From positions 532,256 to 596,255 of the forward strand of contig NZ_JAERRJ010000003.1 in the NCBI RefSeq assembly GCF_016741815.1: a stretch of DNA of 64,000 bases, written 5' to 3'. Of this stretch, positions 45,342 to 53,241 are shown piece after piece. The DNA is from Nocardia acididurans. GTDB lineage: Bacteria; Actinomycetota; Actinomycetes; Mycobacteriales; Mycobacteriaceae. The notes below the pieces were generated by a model. That model was given only the letters and a program-made list of their open reading frames with translations, was not told where the DNA came from and searched no databases. Position numbers and translations under genes: made by a program. Every line of letters starts with the position of its first letter. Position 1 is the first letter of the stretch.

Positions 45342-46463
45342 TCATTCGTGATCGCGCAGCCTGTGTGCCCCGGCGGCGGGGGTGACGGCGAAGGTGCGCG
45401 GTGGTTTGAACCCGTTGGTGTGGAAGGTTTTTCGGATGGCGTGGATGACGTTGGGGGTGTTTTCGCGGTCTACGAGGGCTATGACGCTGCCGCCGAAGCC
45501 GCCGCCGACCATGCGGGCGCCGTAGGCTCCGGCGGCCGTGGCGGTTTCCACGGCGGTGTCGAGGGGTGGGGCGGAGACTTCGTAGTCGTCGCGGAGTGAG
45601 TGGTGGCCTGCGGTGAGGGTGGGGCCGATGGTGCGGGGGTCGCCGCCGGTGCGCAATTGTTCGGCAACTGTACGGACTCGGGCGTTTTCGGTGACGACGT
45701 GGCGGGCGCGGCGGCGCAGGACGGGGTCTCGGAGACGTTCGACGAGATCCGGGGAGGTGACGTCGCGGAGGAACGGGACGTCCAGTTCTTCGGCGGCGGT
45801 GGCACATTCGGTGCGGCGGCGAGCGTATTCGCCGTCCACCAGGCGATGGGGGGTGCCGGTGTCGACGACGAGTAGTTCGAGGCCGAATCGTTCCAGATCG
45901 AAGGGGATCTGCTCGTGTTCGCCGGTGCGGACGTCGAGGAACAGCACATGGCCCGCGGTGCACAGGATGGCGGCGGATTGGTCGAGGACACCGGTCGGGA
46001 CGCCCACGTAGACGTTCTCGGCGGTGCGGGCGATATCGATGATCTCGGCGGCGGAAAGGCTGGGGGCGAACAGATCACGCAGGGCGATGGCCACCGAACA
46101 GGACAGCGCGGCCGAGGAGGACAGGCCCGCGCCGATCGGCACCGTACCGTCCAGATCTAATTCCACGCCGGGCACCTCGTAACCGCGACGAGTGAATTCG
46201 CGCAGCACGCCGAGCGCGTAGTGCGACCACTCCGGCAGTTCCGACCAGCCCGAGACATCGAGTGCGGCGGTGCTGGTCTCGATCGGCTCGGCCGCGCGCT
46301 GCCGGGATCGCAACCGCACCATGCCGTCTCCGCGCACACCTGCCGTGCAGGTCACGCCCAGCGGCAAGGCCATCGGCAGCACGAATCCGTCGTTGTAGTC
46401 GGTGTGCTCGCCGATCAGGTTGACGCGTCCGGGCGCGAGCCACCGTCCCGCTGTCGATTCCAC
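45342..46463 (-). CDS. galK: Galactokinase
   Basis: 373 residues, GHMP kinase. The galactose-binding signature PGRVNLIGEHTDYNDGFVLP is at about residues 12–31, the ATP loop is PIGAGLSSSAALSCSV, and the C-terminal GHMP motif is MVGGGFGGSVIA. It phosphorylates galactose in the Leloir pathway. AAGGAG precedes the GTG start. No galT or galE is in the window, so the rest of the pathway must lie elsewhere. Confidence 0.94.
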   Translation of the reverse strand: MESTAGRWLAPGRVNLIGEHTDYNDGFVLPMALPLGVTCTAGVRGDGMVRLRSRQRAAEPIETSTAALDVSGWSELPEWSHYALGVLREFTRRGYEVPGVELDLDGTVPIGAGLSSSAALSCSVAIALRDLFAPSLSAAEIIDIARTAENVYVGVPTGVLDQSAAILCTAGHVLFLDVRTGEHEQIPFDLERFGLELLVVDTGTPHRLVDGEYARRRTECATAAEELDVPFLRDVTSPDLVERLRDPVLRRRARHVVTENARVRTVAEQLRTGGDPRTIGPTLTAGHHSLRDDYEVSAPPLDTAVETATAAGAYGARMVGGGFGGSVIALVDRENTPNVIHAIRKTFHTNGFKPPRTFAVTPAAGAHRLRDHE

Positions 46464-46758
46464 CGCAGCTCCTTGTCGGAGGGTAGTTCAGGCCGTACGG
46501 TTCGGATTGGCAGGGAGCATAACGAGTCTCGCGGAAAGCGATACTGCGGGTTCGGTGAACTCCCCAACGAACCGGCGTGATTCGTGCCATGATCGACTCG
46601 GTTACCCAGATCCGGACGGCAGCATTCTCCTACCGTCTTTTTGGGCCCTATGCTCGTACGCACAACACTCGGTCGTTGATCACCGAAGCCCTTCGAGCAC
46701 TGTTCGAGGGGTCGGTGCGCGGCACGGTCTTCGGGAATGGAGCGGTAAAGGGGGGCTG

Positions 46759-48279
46759 GTGGGAACAGACACAACACCGGCCGGTCAGTCCGGTCGGCGG
46801 TTCAAGGTCTGTTGGCGATCAGTGCTGTTCTACCCCGGCATACTCATCGTCGCCTTGCCGATGCTGTTCCCCTCCCGCCAGCTCGGGCTCGGCACGCTCA
46901 TCGCCTCGGTCACCCTCAGCCTGTGCATGATCGTGGTCGGCATGCGGCAGTACCGGCCGCGGCATCCCATCCCCTGGTACCTGCTCTCGGCCTCTGTGGT
47001 GCAAGTCACCATAGGCACGGTGCTACGCGAGATCAGCGATTGGCAGCGGCATCCGTTCGACGATCTGTTCACCCTCAGCGGATACTGCTGTCTGGGGGTG
47101 GCGGCCGTGCTGTGGCTACGCCCGCGCCAGAACAGCACCGACCACGACCTGCTGCTCGATTCCGGATTGATCGGCCTCGGCGCCCTGCTGGTCTCGTGGA
47201 CCTTCCTGATCTCCCCGATCCTGCACAAGGCGACGGCCTTCAACCTCACCACGCTCATCGCCGTCACCTATCCCGTGGTGGACGCGCTGCTGCTCACCGT
47301 GGTCGCGCATTCGATCGTCACCTCGGCGCGCTCGGAAACCTCACTGCGGCTGGTGTACCTGGCCATGCTCGTGATCCTGGTCGGCGATCTCGGCTACAAC
47401 CTGGAGATGGCCGGCTCGGCCCCCGACCTGAGCCGCGAGATCCTGCTGATCCCCCTGCAGTTCGCCTACCTGCTGGTGGGCGCGGCGGCCCTGCATCCGA
47501 GCATGGTGATGCTCGGCGGGCCACGCGATATCCACGCCCACCGCTCACGGCAGCGGGCCAGCATCATCGCCATCATCATGATCGTGGCCGCGCTGGTGCC
47601 GGTAGTGGGCTCCAGTCTGGAAATGATGGACCGCGTGGTGGTTTCGTCGCTGTTCGCGCTACTGCTGTCGGGCGTGCTGCTACGCAGCGAACGCGCCATC
47701 GAACGCAGCGCCCGCAGCGAACGGCGCGCGCAGTACCAGGCCGATCACGACATGCTGACCGGACTCCTGAACCGCGCCGCCCTGCTGCGGGCGCTGCATC
47801 GCAATCGGGAGCGATGGGGTGAACAACCCCTGGCGCTGCTGTTCATCGATCTGGACGGCTTCAAGCGGGTCAACGACAACTACGGGCACGCGGTGGGCGA
47901 CGAACTGATCGCCAATGCCGCGGCCAGGATTCGGCGCATCATCCGCCGGGACGACGCGGCCGCCCGCTACGGCGGCGACGAATTCGTGGTGCTGGCCCCG
48001 CTGGCCCGCCAGCAGGCCCTGCTGCTGGCCGAACGACTGCTGGGCACCCTCGGGGAGCCCTTCGAACTCAGCGCCGCAGAGGTGCGCATAGCGGCCAGTA
48101 TCGGCATCGCCTACAGCGGCGCCCGCGGTGACGTGACCGTGTACGAGCTTTTGCGAGAAGCGGATTCGGCCATGTACCACGCGAAGGAGTATTCGCTCGG
48201 GTACGTTTTCCACGATGATCTCAGGCACGGTCATCCGGAGTCCGGCCCGCGCACGTGGCATCGGGAGTCCGCGGTCTGA
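46759..48279 (+). CDS. Membrane-bound diguanylate cyclase (GGDEF)
   Basis: 506 residues. About nine hydrophobic helices fill residues 15–300, then a GGDEF domain begins at QADHDMLTGLLNRAALLRAL. The catalytic motif is intact in AARYGGDEFVVLA, and RRDD five residues before it provides the RxxD inhibitory site, so feedback control by c-di-GMP is expected. No EAL domain follows. The membrane part is not a recognised MASE domain. GTG start chosen from AAAGGGG just upstream; c-di-GMP effectors are not in the window. Confidence 0.88.
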   Translation: MGTDTTPAGQSGRRFKVCWRSVLFYPGILIVALPMLFPSRQLGLGTLIASVTLSLCMIVVGMRQYRPRHPIPWYLLSASVVQVTIGTVLREISDWQRHPFDDLFTLSGYCCLGVAAVLWLRPRQNSTDHDLLLDSGLIGLGALLVSWTFLISPILHKATAFNLTTLIAVTYPVVDALLLTVVAHSIVTSARSETSLRLVYLAMLVILVGDLGYNLEMAGSAPDLSREILLIPLQFAYLLVGAAALHPSMVMLGGPRDIHAHRSRQRASIIAIIMIVAALVPVVGSSLEMMDRVVVSSLFALLLSGVLLRSERAIERSARSERRAQYQADHDMLTGLLNRAALLRALHRNRERWGEQPLALLFIDLDGFKRVNDNYGHAVGDELIANAAARIRRIIRRDDAAARYGGDEFVVLAPLARQQALLLAERLLGTLGEPFELSAAEVRIAASIGIAYSGARGDVTVYELLREADSAMYHAKEYSLGYVFHDDLRHGHPESGPRTWHRESAV

Positions 48280-48321
48280 CGGTCGTTATTCACTGTCACC
48301 GCAAGGATATTCGGGTTTCAC

Positions 48322-48825
48322 ATGCACTTCTGCTCCACCACGCGGGCGTTCGGGTCGCGCTCCGCGACACCGCGCCGTGCCTCGGGCACACCGCGCTTGG
48401 CTCCGACCACACTGCGCTTCGCCGCCACCGTACTCTTCGCGGGCGCGCTCGCCGCGGGCTCCTCGGGCACGGCTCTCGCCGTACCGACGGGCTCGGCCGA
48501 TTCGGGCTCGGCCTCGGCGCTGATCACGGGGTCGTCCGCCGGATCGGCGAATACCGGCTCCGCGAACGCCGGATCATCCAGCGCCGGAACGGGTTCGGCG
48601 GCGTACTACCCCAACAGCGGCTCGGCGAAGTTCGGCGAGCGGGTGGGCCAGCAGGGGCCTCGGATCGCCCAGGGCATCGAGCAGCTCATGCGCGCCTTGG
48701 GATTCCAGGGGATCTACCTCAGCTGTGCCGACGCGGAGCGTACCGGGGCGGCCCCGCTGCTGCGCGGGACGCCCGGGTACAACTCGGCACTGGACCCCGA
48801 TGGTGATGGGATCGCTTGCGACTGA
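48322..48825 (+). CDS. Secreted protein with an excalibur calcium-binding domain
   Basis: 167 residues. A long basic start with an internal signal (TTLRFAATVLFAGALAAGSSGTALA-VPT), a Ser/Gly/Ala-rich linker of about 60 residues, then a C-terminal domain with YLSCADAERTGAAPLLRGTPGY and NSALDPDGDGIACD, the DxDxDG loop of excalibur domains. It should bind calcium at the cell surface. A ribosome site is weak, so the start is uncertain. Confidence 0.82.
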   Translation: MHFCSTTRAFGSRSATPRRASGTPRLAPTTLRFAATVLFAGALAAGSSGTALAVPTGSADSGSASALITGSSAGSANTGSANAGSSSAGTGSAAYYPNSGSAKFGERVGQQGPRIAQGIEQLMRALGFQGIYLSCADAERTGAAPLLRGTPGYNSALDPDGDGIACD

Positions 48826-48832
48826 GGAGGTT

Positions 48833-48853
48833 CGGCGGGCCGGTGGCCCGCCG
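48833..48853. terminator. Hairpin between convergent genes
   Basis: CGGCGGGCC-GGT-GGCCCGCCG follows the excalibur gene and lies before the end of the DUF6319-like gene. Confidence 0.55.
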
Positions 48854-48863
48854 TTCGGTCAGT

Positions 48864-49625
48864 TCAGCTCAGCTCGTCGAGTAGCCGACGGGCGTTCTCG
48901 AGCTCGGCCTGCAGCTGCTCCACCTTGGCGCGCTGCGAGGACCGCACGGCCTCGAGTACCGAGTCGACCACCTCGGCGGCCTCCGGGTGCAGCAGCTTCG
49001 CCGCCTGCGACACAGCGGAACTCGGCACGGCCAGGCCCTTGATGGTGCGCTTCTTGCCGTTCACCACGTCGAGGGTCCACTCGCCGTCGGCGGTGCCGCT
49101 CAGGGTGACGACGACCTCGGGGACACTGCTGGGCTTGCGCGCCGCGGCGTTCTTGGCCGGACGCGAGGCGGCGGGCTTGGCAGCCGGCTTGGCGGCCTCC
49201 GCGCCCGCGGCGGCATCCGGGGCAGGCTGCGGCGCCTCGATTTTCGGCGCCGGGGCAGGCGCGGGAGCGGGCACGCTCGGCGGGGCCGCCGGCGTCGTCA
49301 CGGGAGACGACATCGTCACTGTGGAGTCCTTCCTGGTTGCCGTTTTCTGTTTCGCGCCGGCCGCCGCGTTGGGACGGGCCGGTTTGGTCAGGGTCACCTC
49401 GGTAGGGCCGAACGACAGCACATCTTTCGAACCGGTCGGCTTCACTTGCAGGTAATCACCCTCGGAGGGATCGCCGAGCGAGATCACCTTTCCGGAACGG
49501 CCTTCGGGCACGCCGACTGCGGCCGCCGTGAACCACACCATCGGCGGACGGCCGGCGTCGATCTCGTCGGCTATGTGCCGAATTTCGGTCTCCGACAAGG
49601 GCAGTGGCTTGGTACGGGACGACAT
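48864..49625 (-). CDS. DUF6319-like protein
   Basis: 253 residues starting at MSSRTKPLPLSETEI. An N-terminal segment (DEIDAGRPPMVWFTAAAVGVP, then KVISLGDPSEGDYLQVKPTG) resembles the DUF6319 family of Nocardia and relatives. A Pro/Ala/Lys-rich linker follows, then a C-terminal part with VVVTLSGTADGEWTLDVVNGKK and a coiled-coil end (RAKVEQLQAELENARRLLDEL). It looks like a DNA- or protein-binding bridge of unknown function. Confidence 0.65.
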   Translation of the reverse strand: MSSRTKPLPLSETEIRHIADEIDAGRPPMVWFTAAAVGVPEGRSGKVISLGDPSEGDYLQVKPTGSKDVLSFGPTEVTLTKPARPNAAAGAKQKTATRKDSTVTMSSPVTTPAAPPSVPAPAPAPAPKIEAPQPAPDAAAGAEAAKPAAKPAASRPAKNAAARKPSSVPEVVVTLSGTADGEWTLDVVNGKKRTIKGLAVPSSAVSQAAKLLHPEAAEVVDSVLEAVRSSQRAKVEQLQAELENARRLLDELS

Positions 49626-49841
49626 GGGGCTCTCCGGGCGGACGGTCGGACATCTGCGTGCCAAGAGCATGCACCATGGCACCGACAAATCCACATCCGG
49701 AGACTTCGCCCCCGCCACCACCAGCCGTTTCGCGAACCTTCAGCTATCCGTCTGATCTGCGTGTATCGACGATCGATGCGGCCTGTGAGCATGACCGGCG
49801 GCACCGATCCTAGGCCCGCACCACCACCCGTGCGCAACTTT

Positions 49842-50255
49842 TCACAGCTGTTGCACGCCACGCAATTCACAGTGCACGGTCTGCGGCCGGTTCACCGGAT
49901 CGAGCCGGGTCTCGGTGATGAAGCCCTGCGTCGCGCCCGCCTCCACCCGCACCTCGGTGGTGGTGCGTTCCAGCAGCGTCGATTCCGGGGTCAGGAAATT
50001 GATCACCACGAGGTACCGATGCTCGACCCGGTCGCGATTGCTCACCACCGCGGTGGCCTCCCAGCCCGCGGCGGTACCCGTGCACGCGGTGACGAAGGCG
50101 CTGCGTAGCGCGGAGGCGTCGACGGACTCGGCGGCGGCGTCCGCGGCGGGACCGTTCGCCTGGGAACAGCCCGAGAGGAGCGCCGCACCGGCGGCCGCGA
50201 GCATGATTCCGGCGAACCGCTTGATTCCGGCAAACCACCGACCAGGGGCGATCAT
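49842..50255 (-). CDS. Small lipoprotein
   Basis: 137 residues. FAGIMLAAAGAALLSGC gives lipobox LSGC. The mature part has VTACTGTAAGWEATAVVSNRDRVEHRYLVVINF, a strand-rich pattern like FxLD-type actinobacterial lipoproteins, plus a second Cys (VHCEL). GGGAGAT precedes the start codon. Function unknown. Confidence 0.75.
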   Translation of the reverse strand: MIAPGRWFAGIKRFAGIMLAAAGAALLSGCSQANGPAADAAAESVDASALRSAFVTACTGTAAGWEATAVVSNRDRVEHRYLVVINFLTPESTLLERTTTEVRVEAGATQGFITETRLDPVNRPQTVHCELRGVQQL

Positions 50256-50378
50256 CGAATCTCCCGTTCCACCGCGCACTTCCGCCCCCGCGACTACCGT
50301 TGCCGCCAAATAGCTGCGGGCAGCAGAGTACCGCAGGGTCCGCCGCGTGTCGTCACATGACGGGATAGGCGTGTCGCA

Positions 50379-50843
50379 CTATACGGCGGCCTTGGAAGCC
50401 CGGTAGCGGGTTTCGAGCGCCTCGCGCAGTCTGGTCTCGGTCCACTTGACGGCGACCGCCACGAACGGCTCCATGGCCGCGCCCAGCGCCTTGCCCGCCA
50501 GGCCGCCCGGCAGCTGATAGTGGATATCCACGGTGAGCGCGGACTGCTCGGGGCCGAGTTCCTCGAGCACCCAGCGCGTCTGATTGCTGAAACCCTTGAC
50601 CGATTCCGTTGCCACGACCCGATTCTCGACGAGTTCGGTGAGCTTGATCGTCGCCTTGAGGGTCGCGCCGATCTTGACCACACCCTCGTACAGCGCGCCC
50701 GGACGCATGTGCGGCACATCCCCGACGAGCGTGACGCTCTTCATGCCGTAGAGCCAGTCCTTCATATTGGTGAAGTCGGCCATGTACTCGAACGCGAAAT
50801 CGGCCGGAACCGCCGACTCACCCCGATGATGAATGTGAACCAC
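50379..50843 (-). CDS. SRPBCC (START-like) polyketide-cyclase-type protein
   Basis: 154 residues with the SRPBCC helix-grip pattern: VHIHHRGESAVPADFAFEYMADFTNMKDW at the start, middle strands GALYEGVVKIGATLKATIKL, and a long C-terminal helix (AMEPFVAVAVKWTETRLREALETRY). Such proteins bind hydrophobic ligands; the ligand is not known. GGAGGGC precedes the GTG. Confidence 0.85.
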   Translation of the reverse strand: MVHIHHRGESAVPADFAFEYMADFTNMKDWLYGMKSVTLVGDVPHMRPGALYEGVVKIGATLKATIKLTELVENRVVATESVKGFSNQTRWVLEELGPEQSALTVDIHYQLPGGLAGKALGAAMEPFVAVAVKWTETRLREALETRYRASKAAV

Positions 50844-50932
50844 AATGCCCTCCGTTCCCCCGGCGGCAGCCGTCAACCGCCCAATTTGACAGTACTGTAT
50901 CAGCGCCGCCACGGGCCATCGGAGAGCGAGAC

Positions 50933-51823
50933 TCAGTTCACACCAAGGGTTTCCAGCACACGCACCGCCTGATAGTCGGCGCCCAGCTGATTCGGATGGA
51001 ACGGCACCGCGAGCCCGACCGGATTGCCGGAGAACGGCATCAGGCCCTCCACCCAGCGCGTGCCCACCGGACGGCAGGCATCGTGCCCGGCGCTGCCCTC
51101 GTAGGTGTTCACGAAGTCGACGCCGGTGGTGTCCGCGACCCGGGCGAGCATCTCGTGCAGTTCGAGTAGCTTGTGGCCCAGCCAGATCGCGTCCGGGTCC
51201 GAGATCGGGATCTCCGGGAAACAGCCGCCGTCCAGGTCGACGCCCTGGAAGTAGTCCAGCAGCAGAATGCGGGCGTGCGGCGAGCGTTCCCGGATGCCGT
51301 CGATGGTGGCGATCACCCGGGACTCGGCGGCGAGGAGGTTCTGTGACATGCGATCGGCGCCGTCGGCGCTCACATGGGCGTCCAGGCAGGGCGTCGCGGC
51401 GGGGTCGGCCGTTACGCATTCCATGACGGTCGCGGCCAATTCCGCGTCGTTGCCGCCGATTTCGAGCGTCACCAGATCGGTGGTCGGGGTGAGGCGATCG
51501 AACTGCGGGGCGTTGGTGCCGAGGACGCTGGTCTGCGGTGCGGTCATATTGCGGGTGGTCGCGCCGCCGCAGGTGGCATCGCGGAAGACCGGGACGCCCA
51601 GCGCCTGCGCGACCTGTTTGCCGTAGTTGCGGGCGCTCTGCACACAGTTCACCGGCGTGAAGGCGGTGGTGATCTGGGTGAAGGTGGCATCGGCCGCCCA
51701 CGAATCCCCCAGCGCCACATACTCGGTGTAGCGGGCGGCGTCCTGCGGTGCGGCGTGTGCCGTCGCACCGGGAAGGACCGCCGTAACGGCCGCGACCGCC
51801 AGCAGCGCATGCCGGATCTTCAT
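50933..51823 (-). CDS. Secreted SGNH/GDSL-family hydrolase
   Basis: 296 residues. Signal peptide KIRHALLAVAAVTAVLPGATAHA-APQ. YVALGDSWAAD carries the nucleophile of block I (GDS), then TLEIGGNDAEL (block III, GxND), and VPFHPNQLGADY gives the C-terminal catalytic His and DxxH-like block. It is similar in layout to the GDSL esterases of mycobacteria and Streptomyces that cleave lipid or acyl esters. GAGGGGAT precedes the ATG. Long in-frame sequence upstream crosses the neighbouring transporter gene and is not coding. Confidence 0.88.
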   Translation of the reverse strand: MKIRHALLAVAAVTAVLPGATAHAAPQDAARYTEYVALGDSWAADATFTQITTAFTPVNCVQSARNYGKQVAQALGVPVFRDATCGGATTRNMTAPQTSVLGTNAPQFDRLTPTTDLVTLEIGGNDAELAATVMECVTADPAATPCLDAHVSADGADRMSQNLLAAESRVIATIDGIRERSPHARILLLDYFQGVDLDGGCFPEIPISDPDAIWLGHKLLELHEMLARVADTTGVDFVNTYEGSAGHDACRPVGTRWVEGLMPFSGNPVGLAVPFHPNQLGADYQAVRVLETLGVN

Positions 51824-51879
51824 TCGTGTATCCCCTCGCCCCGACCCGAATTGAACTGGACCGTCGTCCAGCCCAGAAC

Positions 51880-53241
51880 CTAACAGTCGATGCGCGATGA
51901 CGTGCGGTAATTCCGGAACAGCACCAGAATCCCGGCGGCCGCGGCGATCAGACAGCCGCCGACCACCCACATGCCGAGATGGTGACCGCCCGTCCGGTCC
52001 CCCAGCCACCCGGTCACATACGGAGCCGCGAAACCACCCGAATTCGCGATCGAATTGATGAACGCGATACCACCGGCCGCCGCCGCACCGGCCAGAAAAC
52101 CGCCGGGCAGCGCCCAGAACGCCGACAGCGCGCACAGCACACCCACCGTGCACACCGTGACCGCCGCCATCGCCGCGAACGGGTTGCCGAGGTACAGCGC
52201 GACCGGAATGGCAAGTCCCCCGGCGAAAGCCGGGAGCGCCACCCGCAGACCGGGGTTGCCGAGCCGACCGGACCAGCGACCCCACCACACCATCGCCACG
52301 GCCGCGATCAGATAGGGCACGGCATTGATCAGCCCGCGCTGCACGATCGAATAGTGCACGCCGTAGCGCTCTTCGAAGCCCTTGATGATCGTGGGCAGAA
52401 AGAACGTCAGCGCGTACAGGCCGTACACGATGCCGGTATCGGCCAGTGCCAGACCGAGGATGCGCGGGTGAGTGAACACCCTCCGCATCGTCCAGCGCTC
52501 GGCCCGCTCCATCGAATCCCGTTCGGCGGCAAGGGTGTCCGCGAGCGCGGTGCGCTCCCCCGGGGTCAGCCACGCGGCCCGCTCGGGGCGGTCCGTCAGA
52601 CAGCACCACGTCACGACCGCCAGCAGCAGGCTCGGCACGCCCTCGACCAGGAACATGAAACGCCAACCGGCGAGCCCGAATACACCGTCGCCGTACTGAA
52701 TCACCAGGCCGGACACCGTCGCACCGAGTGCGGTCGAGATCGGGACGGCCGCCATGAACAGCGCCACGATGCGCGCCCGCTGCGCCTGCGGGATCCAGTA
52801 CGTCAGGTACAGGATGATGCCCGGAAAGAATCCGGCCTCGGCCACCCCGAGCGCGATCCGAAGCCCGTAGAGCACAGTCTCATTCGGCACGAAGGCCATG
52901 GCGGTGGCGATCACGCCCCAGCTCAGCACGATCCGCGCGATCCACCGCCGCGCCCCGAACCGGTGCAGCGCCAGATTGCTCGGCACCTCGAACAGCACGT
53001 ACCCGAGGAAGAACAACCCCGACGCCAGCCCGAACGCCGTCTGTGTCAACCCCAGATCGGCCTTCATCCCGCTCGGACCGGCGAACCCGATGTTCACCCG
53101 ATCCAGATAGTTCACGAAGTACAGCAGCCCCAGCAACGGCACCAACCGAATCACGGCCTTGCGCACCGCGATTCGCGTTTGGTCCGCAGCCTGTCCGGTG
53201 TTCGGACGCGGCAGCCGCGCGTCGGAACCCCGTGCTGTCAC
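51880..53241 (-). CDS. MFS transporter, anion:cation symporter family
   Basis: 453 residues, twelve helices. LGLLYFVNYLDRVNIGFAGP in helix 1 is the ACS family signature (as in phthalate, hexuronate and allantoate transporters), and GYVLFEVPSNLALHRFGARRW matches helix 2–3 motif A. Import of an organic anion is likely; the substrate is unknown. Its ATG overlaps the last four bases of the preceding MFS gene (ATGA), so translation is coupled. Confidence 0.9.
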   Translation of the reverse strand: MTARGSDARLPRPNTGQAADQTRIAVRKAVIRLVPLLGLLYFVNYLDRVNIGFAGPSGMKADLGLTQTAFGLASGLFFLGYVLFEVPSNLALHRFGARRWIARIVLSWGVIATAMAFVPNETVLYGLRIALGVAEAGFFPGIILYLTYWIPQAQRARIVALFMAAVPISTALGATVSGLVIQYGDGVFGLAGWRFMFLVEGVPSLLLAVVTWCCLTDRPERAAWLTPGERTALADTLAAERDSMERAERWTMRRVFTHPRILGLALADTGIVYGLYALTFFLPTIIKGFEERYGVHYSIVQRGLINAVPYLIAAVAMVWWGRWSGRLGNPGLRVALPAFAGGLAIPVALYLGNPFAAMAAVTVCTVGVLCALSAFWALPGGFLAGAAAAGGIAFINSIANSGGFAAPYVTGWLGDRTGGHHLGMWVVGGCLIAAAAGILVLFRNYRTSSRIDC